64,000 bases of DNA from PMNU01 sp035480575 (lineage in GTDB: Bacteria; Patescibacteriota; Saccharimonadia; Saccharimonadales; UBA4665). A program made the translations under genes and the position numbers. A model generated the notes under the pieces. The model ran no database searches. It was not told the origin of the DNA and saw nothing but the letters and a program-made list of their open reading frames with translations. The DNA lies in NCBI GenBank assembly GCA_035480575.1, contig DATIHR010000006.1:83648-147647 (forward strand). The letters run 5' to 3'. Position 1 is the stretch's first letter, and every line of letters starts with the position of its first letter. Shown here piece after piece: positions 23,378 to 33,135 of this stretch.

Positions 23378-24814
23378 TTAAACGTGTCCAAGCATGGCGT
23401 CGATTCGTCGTAACGAGACATCCTTGCCCAAGATTGCCAATGTATCTGCTAGGCCAGGGCTGGCTGGTGCCTGGGTTGTTGCAATGCGGATGAGGCTAAA
23501 CAAGGTGCCTGGTTTTTGGCCAGTTTGCTCTAGCAAGGTATTGAGCGTGTCGGTAAGATTGGGCGGCGTAAAGTCGCTTGCTGCAAGCGCTGTCCTTGAC
23601 TGTTCTAGTAGTGCGCGGAGCTCGTCTGCGGTTAGTTTTTGTAGCTGTTTGTTGTCGTGCCACAGGCTTGGGCTTATTGGTAAGTCGGTAAAGAAAAAGA
23701 GCGATAGCTGTGGTAGCTCTGCAAAATATTTTAGCCGTTCCTGTACGAGTGCCAACACTTGTTTTTTATACGTATCGTCGTAGGTTCCGGCTTCGGCTGG
23801 CCAGAAGTCTGCCACTTTAGCATAGAGGGTGTCCAGTGGCAATGCGCGAATATGCGCTCCATTCATCCACATAAGGCGGCGTTCGTCGAAAGTGGCGCCA
23901 TTCCGCTGAACCCTATCCAGGCTGAATTTTTGGATTAGCTCTTGGGTACTGAATATTTCTTGCTCGGTACCATCGTTCCACCCCAGCGAAGCCATAAAAT
24001 TAACGAGTGCTTCAGGCAGGTACCCTTCCCGCGCGTAGTCCAGGATGTCTTTTGCGCCGTCCCGCTTCGATAATTTTTTCTTGCCATCGGGTCCAAGTAC
24101 CATGGGAACGGTCGCCAGAATGGGATGAGTTATATCGAGCGCTTCGTACAGATTAAGATACTTTGGTGTACTCGCTAAAAATTCCTGCGACCTAATGACG
24201 TGCGTACACTCCATGGCAAGGTCGTCGATAATGTGCGCAAAGTTGTAGGTGGGGTAGCCATCCGATTTTATGATGATAAAATCGTCGATTGCTTCCGCTC
24301 CTGCCGAAAGATCACCTAAAACGGCGTCGTGCCATGTGTATGCTTTGGGTTCGGACTTAAAGCGTAATGGTTGTGTGCCATCCCATGCTGGTGGGTTGCT
24401 TGGCCGATGGTTGCGGAATAAGAATGGTCGTTTTTCGGCAGTTGCTTGGTCGCGGAACGCTTGTACTTCTTCGGGAGTGTATGGGTCGGCGTAGGCCCTG
24501 CCCTGCTCTACGAGTTTGTGCGCCCATACTTTGTATGTATCTAGTCGTTGGCTTTGTGTGTAGGGCGCATGCGGGCCGCCAATGTCGACGCCTTCGTCCC
24601 ACGTAAGGCCAAGCCATGACAGGCTGTCAGTAATATGTTGGGCCGACCCTGTTACTTCGCGGACTTTGTCGGTATCCTCAATTCGAAGGATAAACTGGCC
24701 GCCGGTTTGCCTGGCAAGCAGCCAGGCAAAAAGCGCTGTGCGTACACCCCCAACGTGTAAAAATCCTGTAGGGCTGGGTGCAAATCGAGTGCGTGCAGGT
24801 TTCGTTGAGTTCAT
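23378..24814 (-). CDS. gltX: glutamyl-tRNA synthetase
   Basis: 478 residues, class I synthetase. HIGH-type motif in FAPSPTGFLHVGGVRTALF, KMSKS-type motif KKLSKRDGA, and a C-terminal anticodon-binding helical domain. The middle includes LRFKSEPKAYTWHDAVLGDL as in bacterial GluRS. Charges tRNA-Glu (one is encoded at 7440). Start ATG at 24814 is 7 nt after TATAAT (24822-24827). Confidence 0.97.
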   Translation of the reverse strand: MNSTKPARTRFAPSPTGFLHVGGVRTALFAWLLARQTGGQFILRIEDTDKVREVTGSAQHITDSLSWLGLTWDEGVDIGGPHAPYTQSQRLDTYKVWAHKLVEQGRAYADPYTPEEVQAFRDQATAEKRPFLFRNHRPSNPPAWDGTQPLRFKSEPKAYTWHDAVLGDLSAGAEAIDDFIIIKSDGYPTYNFAHIIDDLAMECTHVIRSQEFLASTPKYLNLYEALDITHPILATVPMVLGPDGKKKLSKRDGAKDILDYAREGYLPEALVNFMASLGWNDGTEQEIFSTQELIQKFSLDRVQRNGATFDERRLMWMNGAHIRALPLDTLYAKVADFWPAEAGTYDDTYKKQVLALVQERLKYFAELPQLSLFFFTDLPISPSLWHDNKQLQKLTADELRALLEQSRTALAASDFTPPNLTDTLNTLLEQTGQKPGTLFSLIRIATTQAPASPGLADTLAILGKDVSLRRIDAMLGHV

Positions 24815-24821
24815 CAGGGTA

Positions 24822-24827
24822 ATTATA
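24822..24827 (-). promoter_or_regulatory. -10 box of gltX
   Basis: Consensus TATAAT on the minus strand, 7 nt before the gltX ATG, with no ribosome binding site between; a textbook example of the leaderless geometry in this window. No strong -35 is seen. Confidence 0.6.
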
Positions 24828-24840
24828 AGAGAAAATACCG

Positions 24841-25611
24841 TTACTCGCCAGAGGAGAGTCTAAACCGGGCCACGAGGGGCGTGTGGTCTGAGGGGTGGCG
24901 ACCTAATACCTTGAACTCATCGAGCGTCAGCGTGCCGCACTTGGTCCAAAAGATATTGTCGTAATTGGCTTGAATAATGGGAAATTTGCCAATAAGCCGC
25001 CATGTCGGGTGCAGTACGGTGCCAGTTGCACGATGATACATCGATTTTGCACCCCACATATGTGGCATAAATTTAAATTGATTAAAATCGCCGCCAATAA
25101 TGGTGGTAGTTTGGAGGTCAGGCAGGTTCACGACGTTCCGAAAGGCTTTGTGATGGCCAATATGGGTTTTCCAGTTCCAGGGCACCAAGTGCGCTAAATA
25201 ATTAACGACGATATTTACTTGCTTGCCGCCATGCTGTACCTGCGCTTGAATGAGTTTTATGGTATGCCCTGGAAAACCGCGTACTGCACCGTATTTGTCT
25301 GGACCCAACTCGTGGAACTGAACAAGCAGTGGTGCGGTACGTGTTGCGAGCGCCGAGCCACTGTAGACGCCGTTTCGCTCGGGGCTAAATGGCGCAAAAA
25401 ACGTGTGGTACCCCTGAGATTCCAGATGTTGGAGGAGTGACGACTTGCCTTTATTGTCGGCAAGCACTTCATTGAGCCCGAACGTGTGGGGCTGGTACGT
25501 GGTAATGATGGTATCGAAGCGTGTCTTGAGCTGCTGCAAGCGCTTAGCCGTTTGTTGGCTCTCTACCCATACATTCCAAAATAAAGCAGTAAACGGATCC
25601 GGTTTTCCCAT
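24841..25611 (-). CDS. endonuclease/exonuclease/phosphatase-family protein
   Basis: 256 residues with the EEP fold motifs: NVWVESQQ at the first strand (the usual N), LNEVLAD (metal Glu), GGDFNQF (catalytic D and N), and HPSDHTPLVARF (SDH). Metal-dependent phosphodiesterase or nuclease; substrate not evident. Distinct from the ExoIII at 35700. No signal peptide. Starts 18 nt after the upstream membrane protein stop, probably co-transcribed. Confidence 0.85.
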   Translation of the reverse strand: MGKPDPFTALFWNVWVESQQTAKRLQQLKTRFDTIITTYQPHTFGLNEVLADNKGKSSLLQHLESQGYHTFFAPFSPERNGVYSGSALATRTAPLLVQFHELGPDKYGAVRGFPGHTIKLIQAQVQHGGKQVNIVVNYLAHLVPWNWKTHIGHHKAFRNVVNLPDLQTTTIIGGDFNQFKFMPHMWGAKSMYHRATGTVLHPTWRLIGKFPIIQANYDNIFWTKCGTLTLDEFKVLGRHPSDHTPLVARFRLSSGE

Positions 25612-25629
25612 GTTGGTATTATTACTCTG

Positions 25630-26757
25630 TTATAGACTTGTCGCAATGTCCGCTATGTCTTCTTTTGATAACGTTGCATTGCCGGTAAGGTCGTAGCGCA
25701 CGCCGCCATTGACCCAGGCCGCATTAGTGCCGTCGTTTTTGCCATATATGTATATAGTTTGCCCATTCCGCTGGACTGTTTCGTGCTCGCCATTTAACGC
25801 AAGCGTGTTGTCTAGTAGTGTCTGGCTATTCCAGTCGGAGGCTTGTTGGGTAATGGTGTAGCCGCTTGTGCCAGACCGAAAGGTAAGGCTAACAGTACCG
25901 CCTATGCGTTGTATCCCTCCGGTTAAGGCGTAACCTGTGGGGCGGTAGTTTGGTAAGGACGCATGAAAGCCAGCCTGCACAGAGGCGACATGTAGCTCTA
26001 GTTGCGGCATATTAAGGTAGCTTATAAAACCTGCGAGCACAAGCAGCGCGGCGACACCGGCGAACGTATTAATGAGTCGACGATACCGTTTGGGCTTCAG
26101 CTTGTGTGCCGGCTGCGTATGGCTCGTGGCGCGGTGCATGGACACCTCGAATATGTCGGCGGACTTATGGCTTGTGCTAGCGTGGGTGTGTGTACGTGTT
26201 GTGGGTGGTGTTACTGCTGGGGCTTCCCTGACGGCAATAATGGGTACTGGTACCTGCATAGCTGCGGTGGGTGTATATGCAAGTACGGGGCTGCCTTCGT
26301 GATGGAAACGAGTAATGGCATTGTGCTTAGGAGTGTGTATGGCGCGCTCCATGCGTCGTGAGTCTACTTGCTCTACCGATTGTTTGCGTGCAAGCTGTTT
26401 GGAAGCGGGTTTAGCCATAACTTCTGCCGGCGGCTGGGTCTTGAGCGCTGGCTTAAGCCGGGCAGCCGGGCGTTTTACGCTACTTCGCATGAGTGTTTTA
26501 CTGTGTTCGGGCCGGCGTGTTGTGCTACTCGCTGTGTGTTGTTTTGCTTGGGCTACGTCGGGCTTTAGGGCCGGTTTCGTGGCAGATTTTTGGTTTTGGG
26601 AGGCAGGTAATACGCCGGTCGGGTCGGCGGTTTTAACGACTTTCTTTACCGGCGAGGGGCGCACAAAGCCGTCTATCACTTTGCCTTTCGCGCCAAGCGG
26701 TGCACCTGTACTGGCGTCGTAGCGTTTGCCGTTTAGCTCAATAACGTGTTCGCTCAC
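25630..26757 (-). CDS. membrane-anchored protein with N-terminal LNGKRYDA-type motif
   Basis: 375 residues from a GTG start. N-terminus IELNGKRYDASTGAPLGA, then a ~190-residue basic, Lys/Pro/Ala-rich cytoplasmic stretch, one membrane helix (about 228-247, INTFAGVAALLVLAGFIS), and an extracytoplasmic domain of ~125 residues with a repeated-sheet look (GGTVSLTFRSG, NGQTIYIYGKNDG). The extracytoplasmic part resembles DUF4367-type domains. The basic N-terminal half could contact nucleic acid or ribosomes; inference. Followed by the EEP gene. Confidence 0.7.
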   Translation of the reverse strand: MSEHVIELNGKRYDASTGAPLGAKGKVIDGFVRPSPVKKVVKTADPTGVLPASQNQKSATKPALKPDVAQAKQHTASSTTRRPEHSKTLMRSSVKRPAARLKPALKTQPPAEVMAKPASKQLARKQSVEQVDSRRMERAIHTPKHNAITRFHHEGSPVLAYTPTAAMQVPVPIIAVREAPAVTPPTTRTHTHASTSHKSADIFEVSMHRATSHTQPAHKLKPKRYRRLINTFAGVAALLVLAGFISYLNMPQLELHVASVQAGFHASLPNYRPTGYALTGGIQRIGGTVSLTFRSGTSGYTITQQASDWNSQTLLDNTLALNGEHETVQRNGQTIYIYGKNDGTNAAWVNGGVRYDLTGNATLSKEDIADIATSL

Positions 26758-26852
26758 CTTTTTACCCTACTTATCCGCCTATGATCATAAGCGTTTCATT
26801 GCTCTTATCTTACTCTTACGCCCATATCTTGCGCAAGCCACGGAGCGGTGTG

Positions 26853-27950
26853 TCAGTCGATGCAGGGCACCGATTGCGTGGTACTAGTAACATTGTAGTT
26901 ACTGTCGATGGTTACAACAGTGTTCCCTTGCCAGTCTTGATGGCTGCATGTGCCCTCGGTGGTAACAGCTGCAATCAGGCGGGTATCACTGCCCCATGTT
27001 CCTTGTACGAGGCGGTTATTGTAAAAGATCCAGTTTGCGCCACTGTGCCACCAGGCATCAATTATGTAGTTATTGCCACCAAGCAGCAGGTTGTCTTTGA
27101 CAACTACATTGCTGAGTACTGTGTCGGTGAGGTTAAGCGGGAACGTGGCGGGTACGTCTTTGAGATCTAATGTATTGTGCAAGATGTTGAAGCCCGGGCA
27201 TGCATTACCACCACAGACGGCTTGCACGCCATCTGAGTGGCTACCATCGGGTGGTGCTTGCGCCGGTGGCAGCCAGCAGGCATGGAAGTATGAATCTTGC
27301 ACAGTGCCAGAACCTTGGCCAGATAGTCTGAACCCGTCGTCGTGGTTGCGAACATAAATACGCGTTGCAGTGTACTTAGATTCGCCTACTCCAGGCGAAC
27401 CGACGCAGCCGGTCGCTGGCCCGACAGTACTATCGCTAATGGTAAAGGAATAGTAATTTTCGCCAGTACCCTGGTTGTTTACCGTGCCATCTATTTGTGA
27501 ATTTTTAACAATGACGTTGTTTGCCAGTATGTGTAAGTCGCCCTTTATGTACCAGCCGTCTATTACTTGTCCGGCGGTCGTGACGGTGTACGTGCCATTC
27601 ACTGTATTGCTAAATGATGTCCCTGCAGGTACGCCGGTACATGCAGGTGTTGGGTATTTCGGCAAGGCGCAGCTACCGCCGCCCGAAGGCGGAGGGGTCG
27701 GCGGCGGAGGGGTGGGTGTCGTAAACTGTATGGCTTTACCACCAGACGCAGCGCCATCGCTGATAAGCTTAGCGTTTGCGGTCAACGTGCCACCGTCGGG
27801 TTCGGTGGCGGCAAAAAAGCTCGAAGCGTTAACTAGGAAAAGTACACTACCTACGACGATAACCGCTGCCGCTGCTGTGAGTGCAATCAGTTTGTTTTGA
27901 CGCGAGGCACTCCAGAAGGCTGTTATTTGGCTTTGTAGTTTTTTAATCAT
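26853..27950 (-). CDS. secreted right-handed beta-helix protein (paralogue 3)
   Basis: 365 residues. N-terminal membrane anchor (about 22-43), a segment GGTLTANAKLISDG..ASGGKAIQF shared by all three paralogues, a Pro/Thr linker (TPTPPPPTPPP), then an extracellular parallel beta-helix: CALPKYPTPACTGVPAGTSF and repeated strands such as NVIVKNSQIDG and HNTLDLKDV. Pectate-lyase-like fold; no catalytic site can be assigned. Its ATG overlaps the stop of paralogue 2 (ATGA). Probably a surface carbohydrate-binding or -degrading protein. Confidence 0.82.
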   Translation of the reverse strand: MIKKLQSQITAFWSASRQNKLIALTAAAAVIVVGSVLFLVNASSFFAATEPDGGTLTANAKLISDGAASGGKAIQFTTPTPPPPTPPPSGGGSCALPKYPTPACTGVPAGTSFSNTVNGTYTVTTAGQVIDGWYIKGDLHILANNVIVKNSQIDGTVNNQGTGENYYSFTISDSTVGPATGCVGSPGVGESKYTATRIYVRNHDDGFRLSGQGSGTVQDSYFHACWLPPAQAPPDGSHSDGVQAVCGGNACPGFNILHNTLDLKDVPATFPLNLTDTVLSNVVVKDNLLLGGNNYIIDAWWHSGANWIFYNNRLVQGTWGSDTRLIAAVTTEGTCSHQDWQGNTVVTIDSNYNVTSTTQSVPCID

Positions 27951-29032
27951 AGTGGTGCTCCGGTTTCATGATATACATTGCCTGTCACTTGTGTTTCGTC
28001 TTGGCAATCGGTCCAAGGTCCGTAAGCGCCCACCGTATTATAGAGTACGCGGCTAAAGTGGTTATTGATGACCCGGTAATTGACTGCAGTGGCGCCTTGA
28101 TCGCAGTAGAGCGTATAGGCCCCTCCTGCCATTAAGTTATCCTGAATAAGTATGTTCACATCTGTTCCGCGGTTACTGATAACGGCCGACGTGCCGTGCA
28201 AGATGATCGTGTTGTGTACGATGCTGATATTGAGCGATCCATTGACGACGTTACCCCCGCTAATGTGGCCAATGGCCATTTGTATACCGTCGGTATGGGG
28301 GTCTGCACCTACCTCGGCCATGTCGTGAATGTAGCTGTCTTGCACCGTGACGTTTTGGTTCATGTCGAAGCCATTTTCGCAGCCTGATATATTAGAACGC
28401 TGTACTGTAATGTTTGCTTCCGATATTGCAGTATGGTTAGTGACCCCACAGCTAATAGTCGAGTCTTGTATGAGCAGCCGGTTTGCATCGCTGACAGCAC
28501 CGTTGTCTTCGCGGTAGATGGCAATGTTGTTTGTGGTGCAGGTAATTTTAGACTTACGGATAATGACCGCATTGGCATTTGAGCTGACGGTAATACAACC
28601 GCGAATGTCTTTATTCTCAATAATCGTGCCGCTAGTGGTAACGTCTATGTTGCCATTAACAATAGTAAGTGATGTTCCTGCAGGAACGCCGGTGCACGAC
28701 GCGTCAGGATAGGCTGGTAGCGGGCAGCTCGTGCTACCCGATGGCGGAGGGGTGGGCGTTGGTGTTGGTGTGGGAGTCGGCGGCGGAGGAGTTGGTGCGG
28801 GAGCGGTAAACTGCACTGCTTTGCCACCCGAGGCGTTGCCGTCGGTGACCAATTTGGCGTTCGCAGTTAACGAAGCGTTATCGGGTTCGACTGCTGCGAA
28901 GAATCCGGCAGCATTGGTAAGGACCAGGAACAGACCGCCTAGAAAAATTGCACTAGCAATGCATAGGGCAATAATTTTGTTTTGTTTGGAACCTTGTAGT
29001 AATCGCGTAGCCAACATTTGTGCGGTTTTCAT
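27947..29032 (-). CDS. secreted right-handed beta-helix protein (paralogue 2)
   Basis: 361 residues with the same plan: membrane anchor (about 20-42), conserved ASLTANAKLVTDGNASGGKAVQF block, a Pro/Thr linker of four TP units, a Cys-bearing start of the helix domain (CPLPAYPDASCTGVPAGTSL), and rungs such as VIIRKSKITC, LLIQDSTISC and ITVQRSNISG. Middle gene of the tandem triplet; SD-like AAGG before the ATG. The similarity of the N-terminal halves shows recent duplication, while the helix domains have diverged. Confidence 0.82.
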   Translation of the reverse strand: MKTAQMLATRLLQGSKQNKIIALCIASAIFLGGLFLVLTNAAGFFAAVEPDNASLTANAKLVTDGNASGGKAVQFTAPAPTPPPPTPTPTPTPTPPPSGSTSCPLPAYPDASCTGVPAGTSLTIVNGNIDVTTSGTIIENKDIRGCITVSSNANAVIIRKSKITCTTNNIAIYREDNGAVSDANRLLIQDSTISCGVTNHTAISEANITVQRSNISGCENGFDMNQNVTVQDSYIHDMAEVGADPHTDGIQMAIGHISGGNVVNGSLNISIVHNTIILHGTSAVISNRGTDVNILIQDNLMAGGAYTLYCDQGATAVNYRVINNHFSRVLYNTVGAYGPWTDCQDETQVTGNVYHETGAPL

Positions 29033-29089
29033 GTGTGCCTTTCTATGACTATGTCTAGCTTTATTGTAGTACGTTTTACCGAATTACTA

Positions 29090-30181
29090 TTAATCATGTT
29101 GCTGGGCTGCTGGCGTCGGTGTTAAAGTGTCTGCCCAGACATTACCGGTGTACTGGGTTAAGGTGGTTTTAGTGCTAATGAGGACCACGCAGCCCGTAAA
29201 GCCCTGGTGTCTGCCGAAGTAATTGTTACGGACATAGACTGGCTGGAGCGAGCTGAGTGAACCATGAGCAAAGTTGAGCGAGCAGCCGCCTCCGTCTAGA
29301 TAGTTGTATTCGGCAAGCGAATTGGGCGAAGAATCCTGCCATGCAGCGTTACCATCGTTAGTTGTTGAGAGGTCGATCCGGTTATGCCGGAGCGTTGTGT
29401 TGGCCGGCCCAGCCCATGATTGCACGCCGTCGTTGTGTGTTGGGCCGCCGCCCTGGTTTGGATCTGACGCGAACCAATTCAAGTCGTGAATGTAGCTGTC
29501 CTGAATCGTTACATCCCCAAATGTTTTGATGCCGTCAACGCCGCCATGTACGTGTGCCCTATAAACGGTACTGTTTTGCAGCCACATGCCATCCAGCGTA
29601 GCCGATGGGTTAGACGGAGCGACCTCTATGTCCATGAATGTAATAAGTCCGGTACTGTTTTCTGTGTCTACAAGCCCATGGTTAGAACTACTTGCTTTAC
29701 CCCTAAAAATGCAATCTTTAAAGGTAATATTTGCACCGGTGACCGTTACGAAGCCATGGAAATCCTTGCCGCTTATAGTCTGACCGTTGAACGACGACCC
29801 ATAGGTCGTGTCGCTGCTTACCACGCTTAAGGTGACTCCTGGTGTTACGCCGGTGCAGTTCGCGTCTGGGAAGGATGGAAACGAAGGGCACGAACGCCCT
29901 GATGCTGGCGGAGGTGTTGGGGTGGGCGCGGGTGGCGGCGGAGGTGGTTGTGGTGTTGGGGCGGAAAACATGAGTGCTTGGCCGCCCGAGGCGCCAGCAT
30001 CTGCAACGAGCTGAGCATTACCGGTGCGGGTGGCGGCTTCAGATTCTAGCGCTGCAAAAAAGCCTGAAGCGTTCGACCGAACAAGTATGTAGCCGGCGCC
30101 CGCAATCGATAGCGCTACGCCAATCGCAACAAGCTGATTGGCGCGTGACGCCTGTACTATACGCTTTAGTATCATAATCAT
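29090..30181 (-). CDS. secreted right-handed beta-helix protein (paralogue 1)
   Basis: 363 residues, first gene of the triplet. Anchor at about 17-36 (LVAIGVALSIAGAGYILV), conserved GNAQLVADAGASGGQALMF block, a Pro-rich linker, then CPSFPSFPDANCTGVTPGVTLS and beta-helix rungs ITFKDCIFRG, VYRAHVHGGVDG and VTIQDSYIHDL. The upstream TTAAAAT runs into the ATG, so leaderless. Function as for the other paralogues. Confidence 0.82.
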   Translation of the reverse strand: MIMILKRIVQASRANQLVAIGVALSIAGAGYILVRSNASGFFAALESEAATRTGNAQLVADAGASGGQALMFSAPTPQPPPPPPAPTPTPPPASGRSCPSFPSFPDANCTGVTPGVTLSVVSSDTTYGSSFNGQTISGKDFHGFVTVTGANITFKDCIFRGKASSSNHGLVDTENSTGLITFMDIEVAPSNPSATLDGMWLQNSTVYRAHVHGGVDGIKTFGDVTIQDSYIHDLNWFASDPNQGGGPTHNDGVQSWAGPANTTLRHNRIDLSTTNDGNAAWQDSSPNSLAEYNYLDGGGCSLNFAHGSLSSLQPVYVRNNYFGRHQGFTGCVVLISTKTTLTQYTGNVWADTLTPTPAAQQHD

Positions 30182-30295
30182 TTTAATGGCGGTAGTGTTT
30201 ACTGTACTCTACCATTCTTCGCGCCATGTAGTCCAATATCGGTAAATATTGTAGCCATTCATTTGCGTGTGCGCGTATAATGTGACTAGCACATT

Positions 30296-31768
30296 ATGGA
30301 TTTCCTAGATCCCGAAAAACAAAAAGCACACTCCAGACGACTTGCACTTGGGTATGCCCTGATTGGTCTGGTGCTAGTGCTGGCTACTACCATACTTTTG
30401 TATGTCGTATATGGCTTTGGCCTAGATAAAGAAGGCCGGGTTATCCAGAACGGCTTAGTATTCGTATCGTCACATCCTACCGGCGGTACTATTTATATAG
30501 ATAAGAAACAATATCGAGATAAAACGAACACGCGCGTGCCGCTGCCAGCTGGCCAATACGTATTGGAGCTCGCCCGCACGGGATATGGCACCTGGAAACG
30601 TGCCATTACCGTAGAGGGCGGGATTGTCGAACGATTTGATTATCCCCTGCTCTACCCGTCTACATTAGCTAGTGCGACCACTAAGCGTTACGAATCGTCG
30701 CCGGCTTTTACCTCTAACAGCCATGATAGGCAGTGGTTACTGGTGGGTATGCCCTCGAGTAACGATTTTGACCTGTATGACTTAGACGTTAAGAAGCCTA
30801 CCGCAACCATACTCAAATTGAATCCGGATATATTAGCCGCAGGTTCGACGACTACTAACTGGGAGGTTGTCGATTGGGCGGCCAATAACCGCACTGTGCT
30901 TCTAAAGCGAACGTATACGCGCAATGGACAGCCGGGAACGGAATATATACTGCTAGATCGCCAAGATGCGACGGCTGCACAAAATTTGAGCGTGCTATTT
31001 GGCTTTAGCCCGGCAAATCTCTCCTTCAATGGCCGAGCCCAAGACAAGTTTTACGCGTTTGACCCAAACAATGGGCAGGTATTAACTGTCGAAATCAAAA
31101 AGCCTACCCCCCAACCCTATCTTTCAGATGTTGTTGCCTTTGTGCCTGATGGCGATACAGTACTGTATGTTACGAGCGCAAATGCTCCATCGGGTAAGGT
31201 GCTTGTACGAATGCGACAGAAGCTAGATGCGCCTTATACCATTAGGCAGCTGCCAGCCGGCACGCAGTACTTGCTAAAGCTCGGCAATTACTCGAACGAG
31301 ATGTTGGCCGCTGCAGGCGCAAGCTCGGACAACAAAGTATATATTTACAAAAATCCTATAGACGCACTAAAGGAGCAGCCAGCCGATGGCCTTGCGCCCA
31401 TTCATATTTTGAAGGTCGATAGCCCAACGTATATTTCGTACTCGCCCAATAAACGAATGTTTATGGCCGAGAACGGCGACCAGTTTGCGGTGTATGATGC
31501 CGAGACCGATAAAGGGTATGCCTACAAAATGGATATGTCATTGGACGAGCCGATACCACATGCAAGTTGGATGGATGGCTATCGTTTAAATATTGTCAGT
31601 GGCGGCAAATTGGTTGCCTTTGACTTTGATGGCTCTAACATGCGCAAACTTGCCGCAGCAAATCCCGCACTATTGCCTGGCTATGATTCTAGCTATCGAT
31701 ACATGTATACCGTGAACACAGAGCACGACCTCATAAACACAGCGCTTCTAACGCCCGAAGATCTGTAA
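30296..31768 (+). CDS. membrane-anchored PEGA-domain / beta-propeller protein
   Basis: 490 residues. One membrane helix (about 16-40, ALIGLVLVLATTILLYVVYGFG), then a PEGA domain (about 50-110, VSSHPTGGTIYIDKKQYRDKT and LPAGQYVLELARTGYGTW), followed by ~370 residues of repeated beta-rich segments (LVGMPSSNDFDLYDLD, FMAENGDQFAVYDAET) likely forming a propeller. Surface protein with a scaffolding or binding role. TATAAT lies 14 nt before the ATG. Convergent with the sortase gene. Confidence 0.8.
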   Translation: MDFLDPEKQKAHSRRLALGYALIGLVLVLATTILLYVVYGFGLDKEGRVIQNGLVFVSSHPTGGTIYIDKKQYRDKTNTRVPLPAGQYVLELARTGYGTWKRAITVEGGIVERFDYPLLYPSTLASATTKRYESSPAFTSNSHDRQWLLVGMPSSNDFDLYDLDVKKPTATILKLNPDILAAGSTTTNWEVVDWAANNRTVLLKRTYTRNGQPGTEYILLDRQDATAAQNLSVLFGFSPANLSFNGRAQDKFYAFDPNNGQVLTVEIKKPTPQPYLSDVVAFVPDGDTVLYVTSANAPSGKVLVRMRQKLDAPYTIRQLPAGTQYLLKLGNYSNEMLAAAGASSDNKVYIYKNPIDALKEQPADGLAPIHILKVDSPTYISYSPNKRMFMAENGDQFAVYDAETDKGYAYKMDMSLDEPIPHASWMDGYRLNIVSGGKLVAFDFDGSNMRKLAAANPALLPGYDSSYRYMYTVNTEHDLINTALLTPEDL

Positions 31769-31775
31769 GCCTGGT

Positions 31776-33053
31776 CTAGTCGAACGGGTTTATGAGTGTA
31801 ATAAGCTTGCTCCAGGCGCTCGGCCCATTGCCAGGGAGTGGCGTGCTTTGTAAACTCGCGGATGGTGTCGGGGCGGTGGCGTTACCTGTTGGATCGGGGC
31901 TAATTTGTTCGCCCCAAACGACTAGCCGATGGAGGCTGGTGCCGGGCGGATCGCAGGTTATAAGGGTGGCTGTGGCAGATTTGCCGGCAACTGGGTTGAG
32001 CACCCAGGTGTCGGAGGGCTCCACGACGCGTTTTTCGTATACGCGGTATGTGTAAACCTTTTTATCTTTTGTTAAGTAAAAGATGTCGCCGGGTTCAAGT
32101 TCGTGCAGCAGCACAAATGCGAACTTGTACCTGCCTTTATTAAGAATGTTATTACTGGAGTGGCCAAAGTACGCAGCGTTCCCCTGCTGTCCTGGCAGTG
32201 CAGTTGTTGGATAATGGAAAATACCATCGTTGAGTAAGTTTTGAACGTCTTCTTCTTTAATGGACTGACTGCCATATATAACCGGCAATTGTACGTTAAT
32301 TTTGGGCACAATGACCTCTGGCGTCGCGTTCGGTGCGACTCCATCGGTACTTAAGATGATGGGTGTTGCATTGGCGGTACTGGTTGGACGGATGAACGGT
32401 GCAATGACAATCTCGTTAAATAAGCCGAATAACGTTATAAAGAGTACGAGCGCTCCTAGGCCAAGTCCAACCGCGAGTGATTGGATGTGCTGTTTGGCCT
32501 TGAGTTCGGTGGCGCTGCGTTCGCGTACTTGTTTGAGCACTCGTTTTTTTATGGCTGCAACTGAACGGTGCCGCGGTGGCATAGGTGCCAGCGCGTTCGT
32601 ATTATAGGGGGTGTTGGTGTGTGTGGTGGGTTGCGTTGGTGTGGCTTGGGTGACTACTTGCGTATGTGTCTGCTTGTTATGCTGTGTTTGTTGGTTGGCG
32701 GTATAAAATTCTTGCCATACCTCGCGCTTCTCAGTGTCGGACAGCGCTTGGTAGTAGGCGTGCCATGCCTGCTGGATCTCGGCCAACGGTCGGCCTGAAT
32801 TACTGAGTTGGTGCATGAAGGTCTGGTGTTTAGACCGGTGGCGTGCAGCTTCGGCCTCGGCTAGTTCGCGCCGGGCGTTGGGTTCGTCCTCGTATAATGC
32901 ATCTATTTTACGGCGAATGAACGCGGCTGCTGGATTGACGTACGTGTTTGAGCGCGTGCCATCACGCTCTATACGCCGCATACGGTTGGGCGGCAGTATA
33001 TAGCTGCGTTCGCGCCGCGCCTTATCTTCATCATCTGCAAATAGCGGATTCAT
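31776..33053 (-). CDS. sortase with long cytoplasmic N-terminal region
   Basis: 425 residues. About 190 residues of charged, helical cytoplasmic sequence (EDEPNARRELAEAEAAR, Gln/Thr-rich linker), one membrane helix (about 195-222), then a sortase domain: catalytic His in AAYFGHSSNN, Cys in TLITCDPPG and Arg in SLHRLVVWG. These match class E/F-like sortases with TC.PPG. A Pro/Ser/Thr tail of about 45 residues follows. Sortases cleave LPxTG-type signals and link proteins to peptidoglycan or each other; no such signal ends any protein in this window. Confidence 0.88.
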   Translation of the reverse strand: MNPLFADDEDKARRERSYILPPNRMRRIERDGTRSNTYVNPAAAFIRRKIDALYEDEPNARRELAEAEAARHRSKHQTFMHQLSNSGRPLAEIQQAWHAYYQALSDTEKREVWQEFYTANQQTQHNKQTHTQVVTQATPTQPTTHTNTPYNTNALAPMPPRHRSVAAIKKRVLKQVRERSATELKAKQHIQSLAVGLGLGALVLFITLFGLFNEIVIAPFIRPTSTANATPIILSTDGVAPNATPEVIVPKINVQLPVIYGSQSIKEEDVQNLLNDGIFHYPTTALPGQQGNAAYFGHSSNNILNKGRYKFAFVLLHELEPGDIFYLTKDKKVYTYRVYEKRVVEPSDTWVLNPVAGKSATATLITCDPPGTSLHRLVVWGEQISPDPTGNATAPTPSASLQSTPLPGNGPSAWSKLITLINPFD

Positions 33054-33135
33054 CTATACTTTACGCTCGCCTTATCCATCTGATTATAGTACAATTTCCA
33101 CCGGCAGGCCTACCCAGGCTTTTTTAACATTTGAA

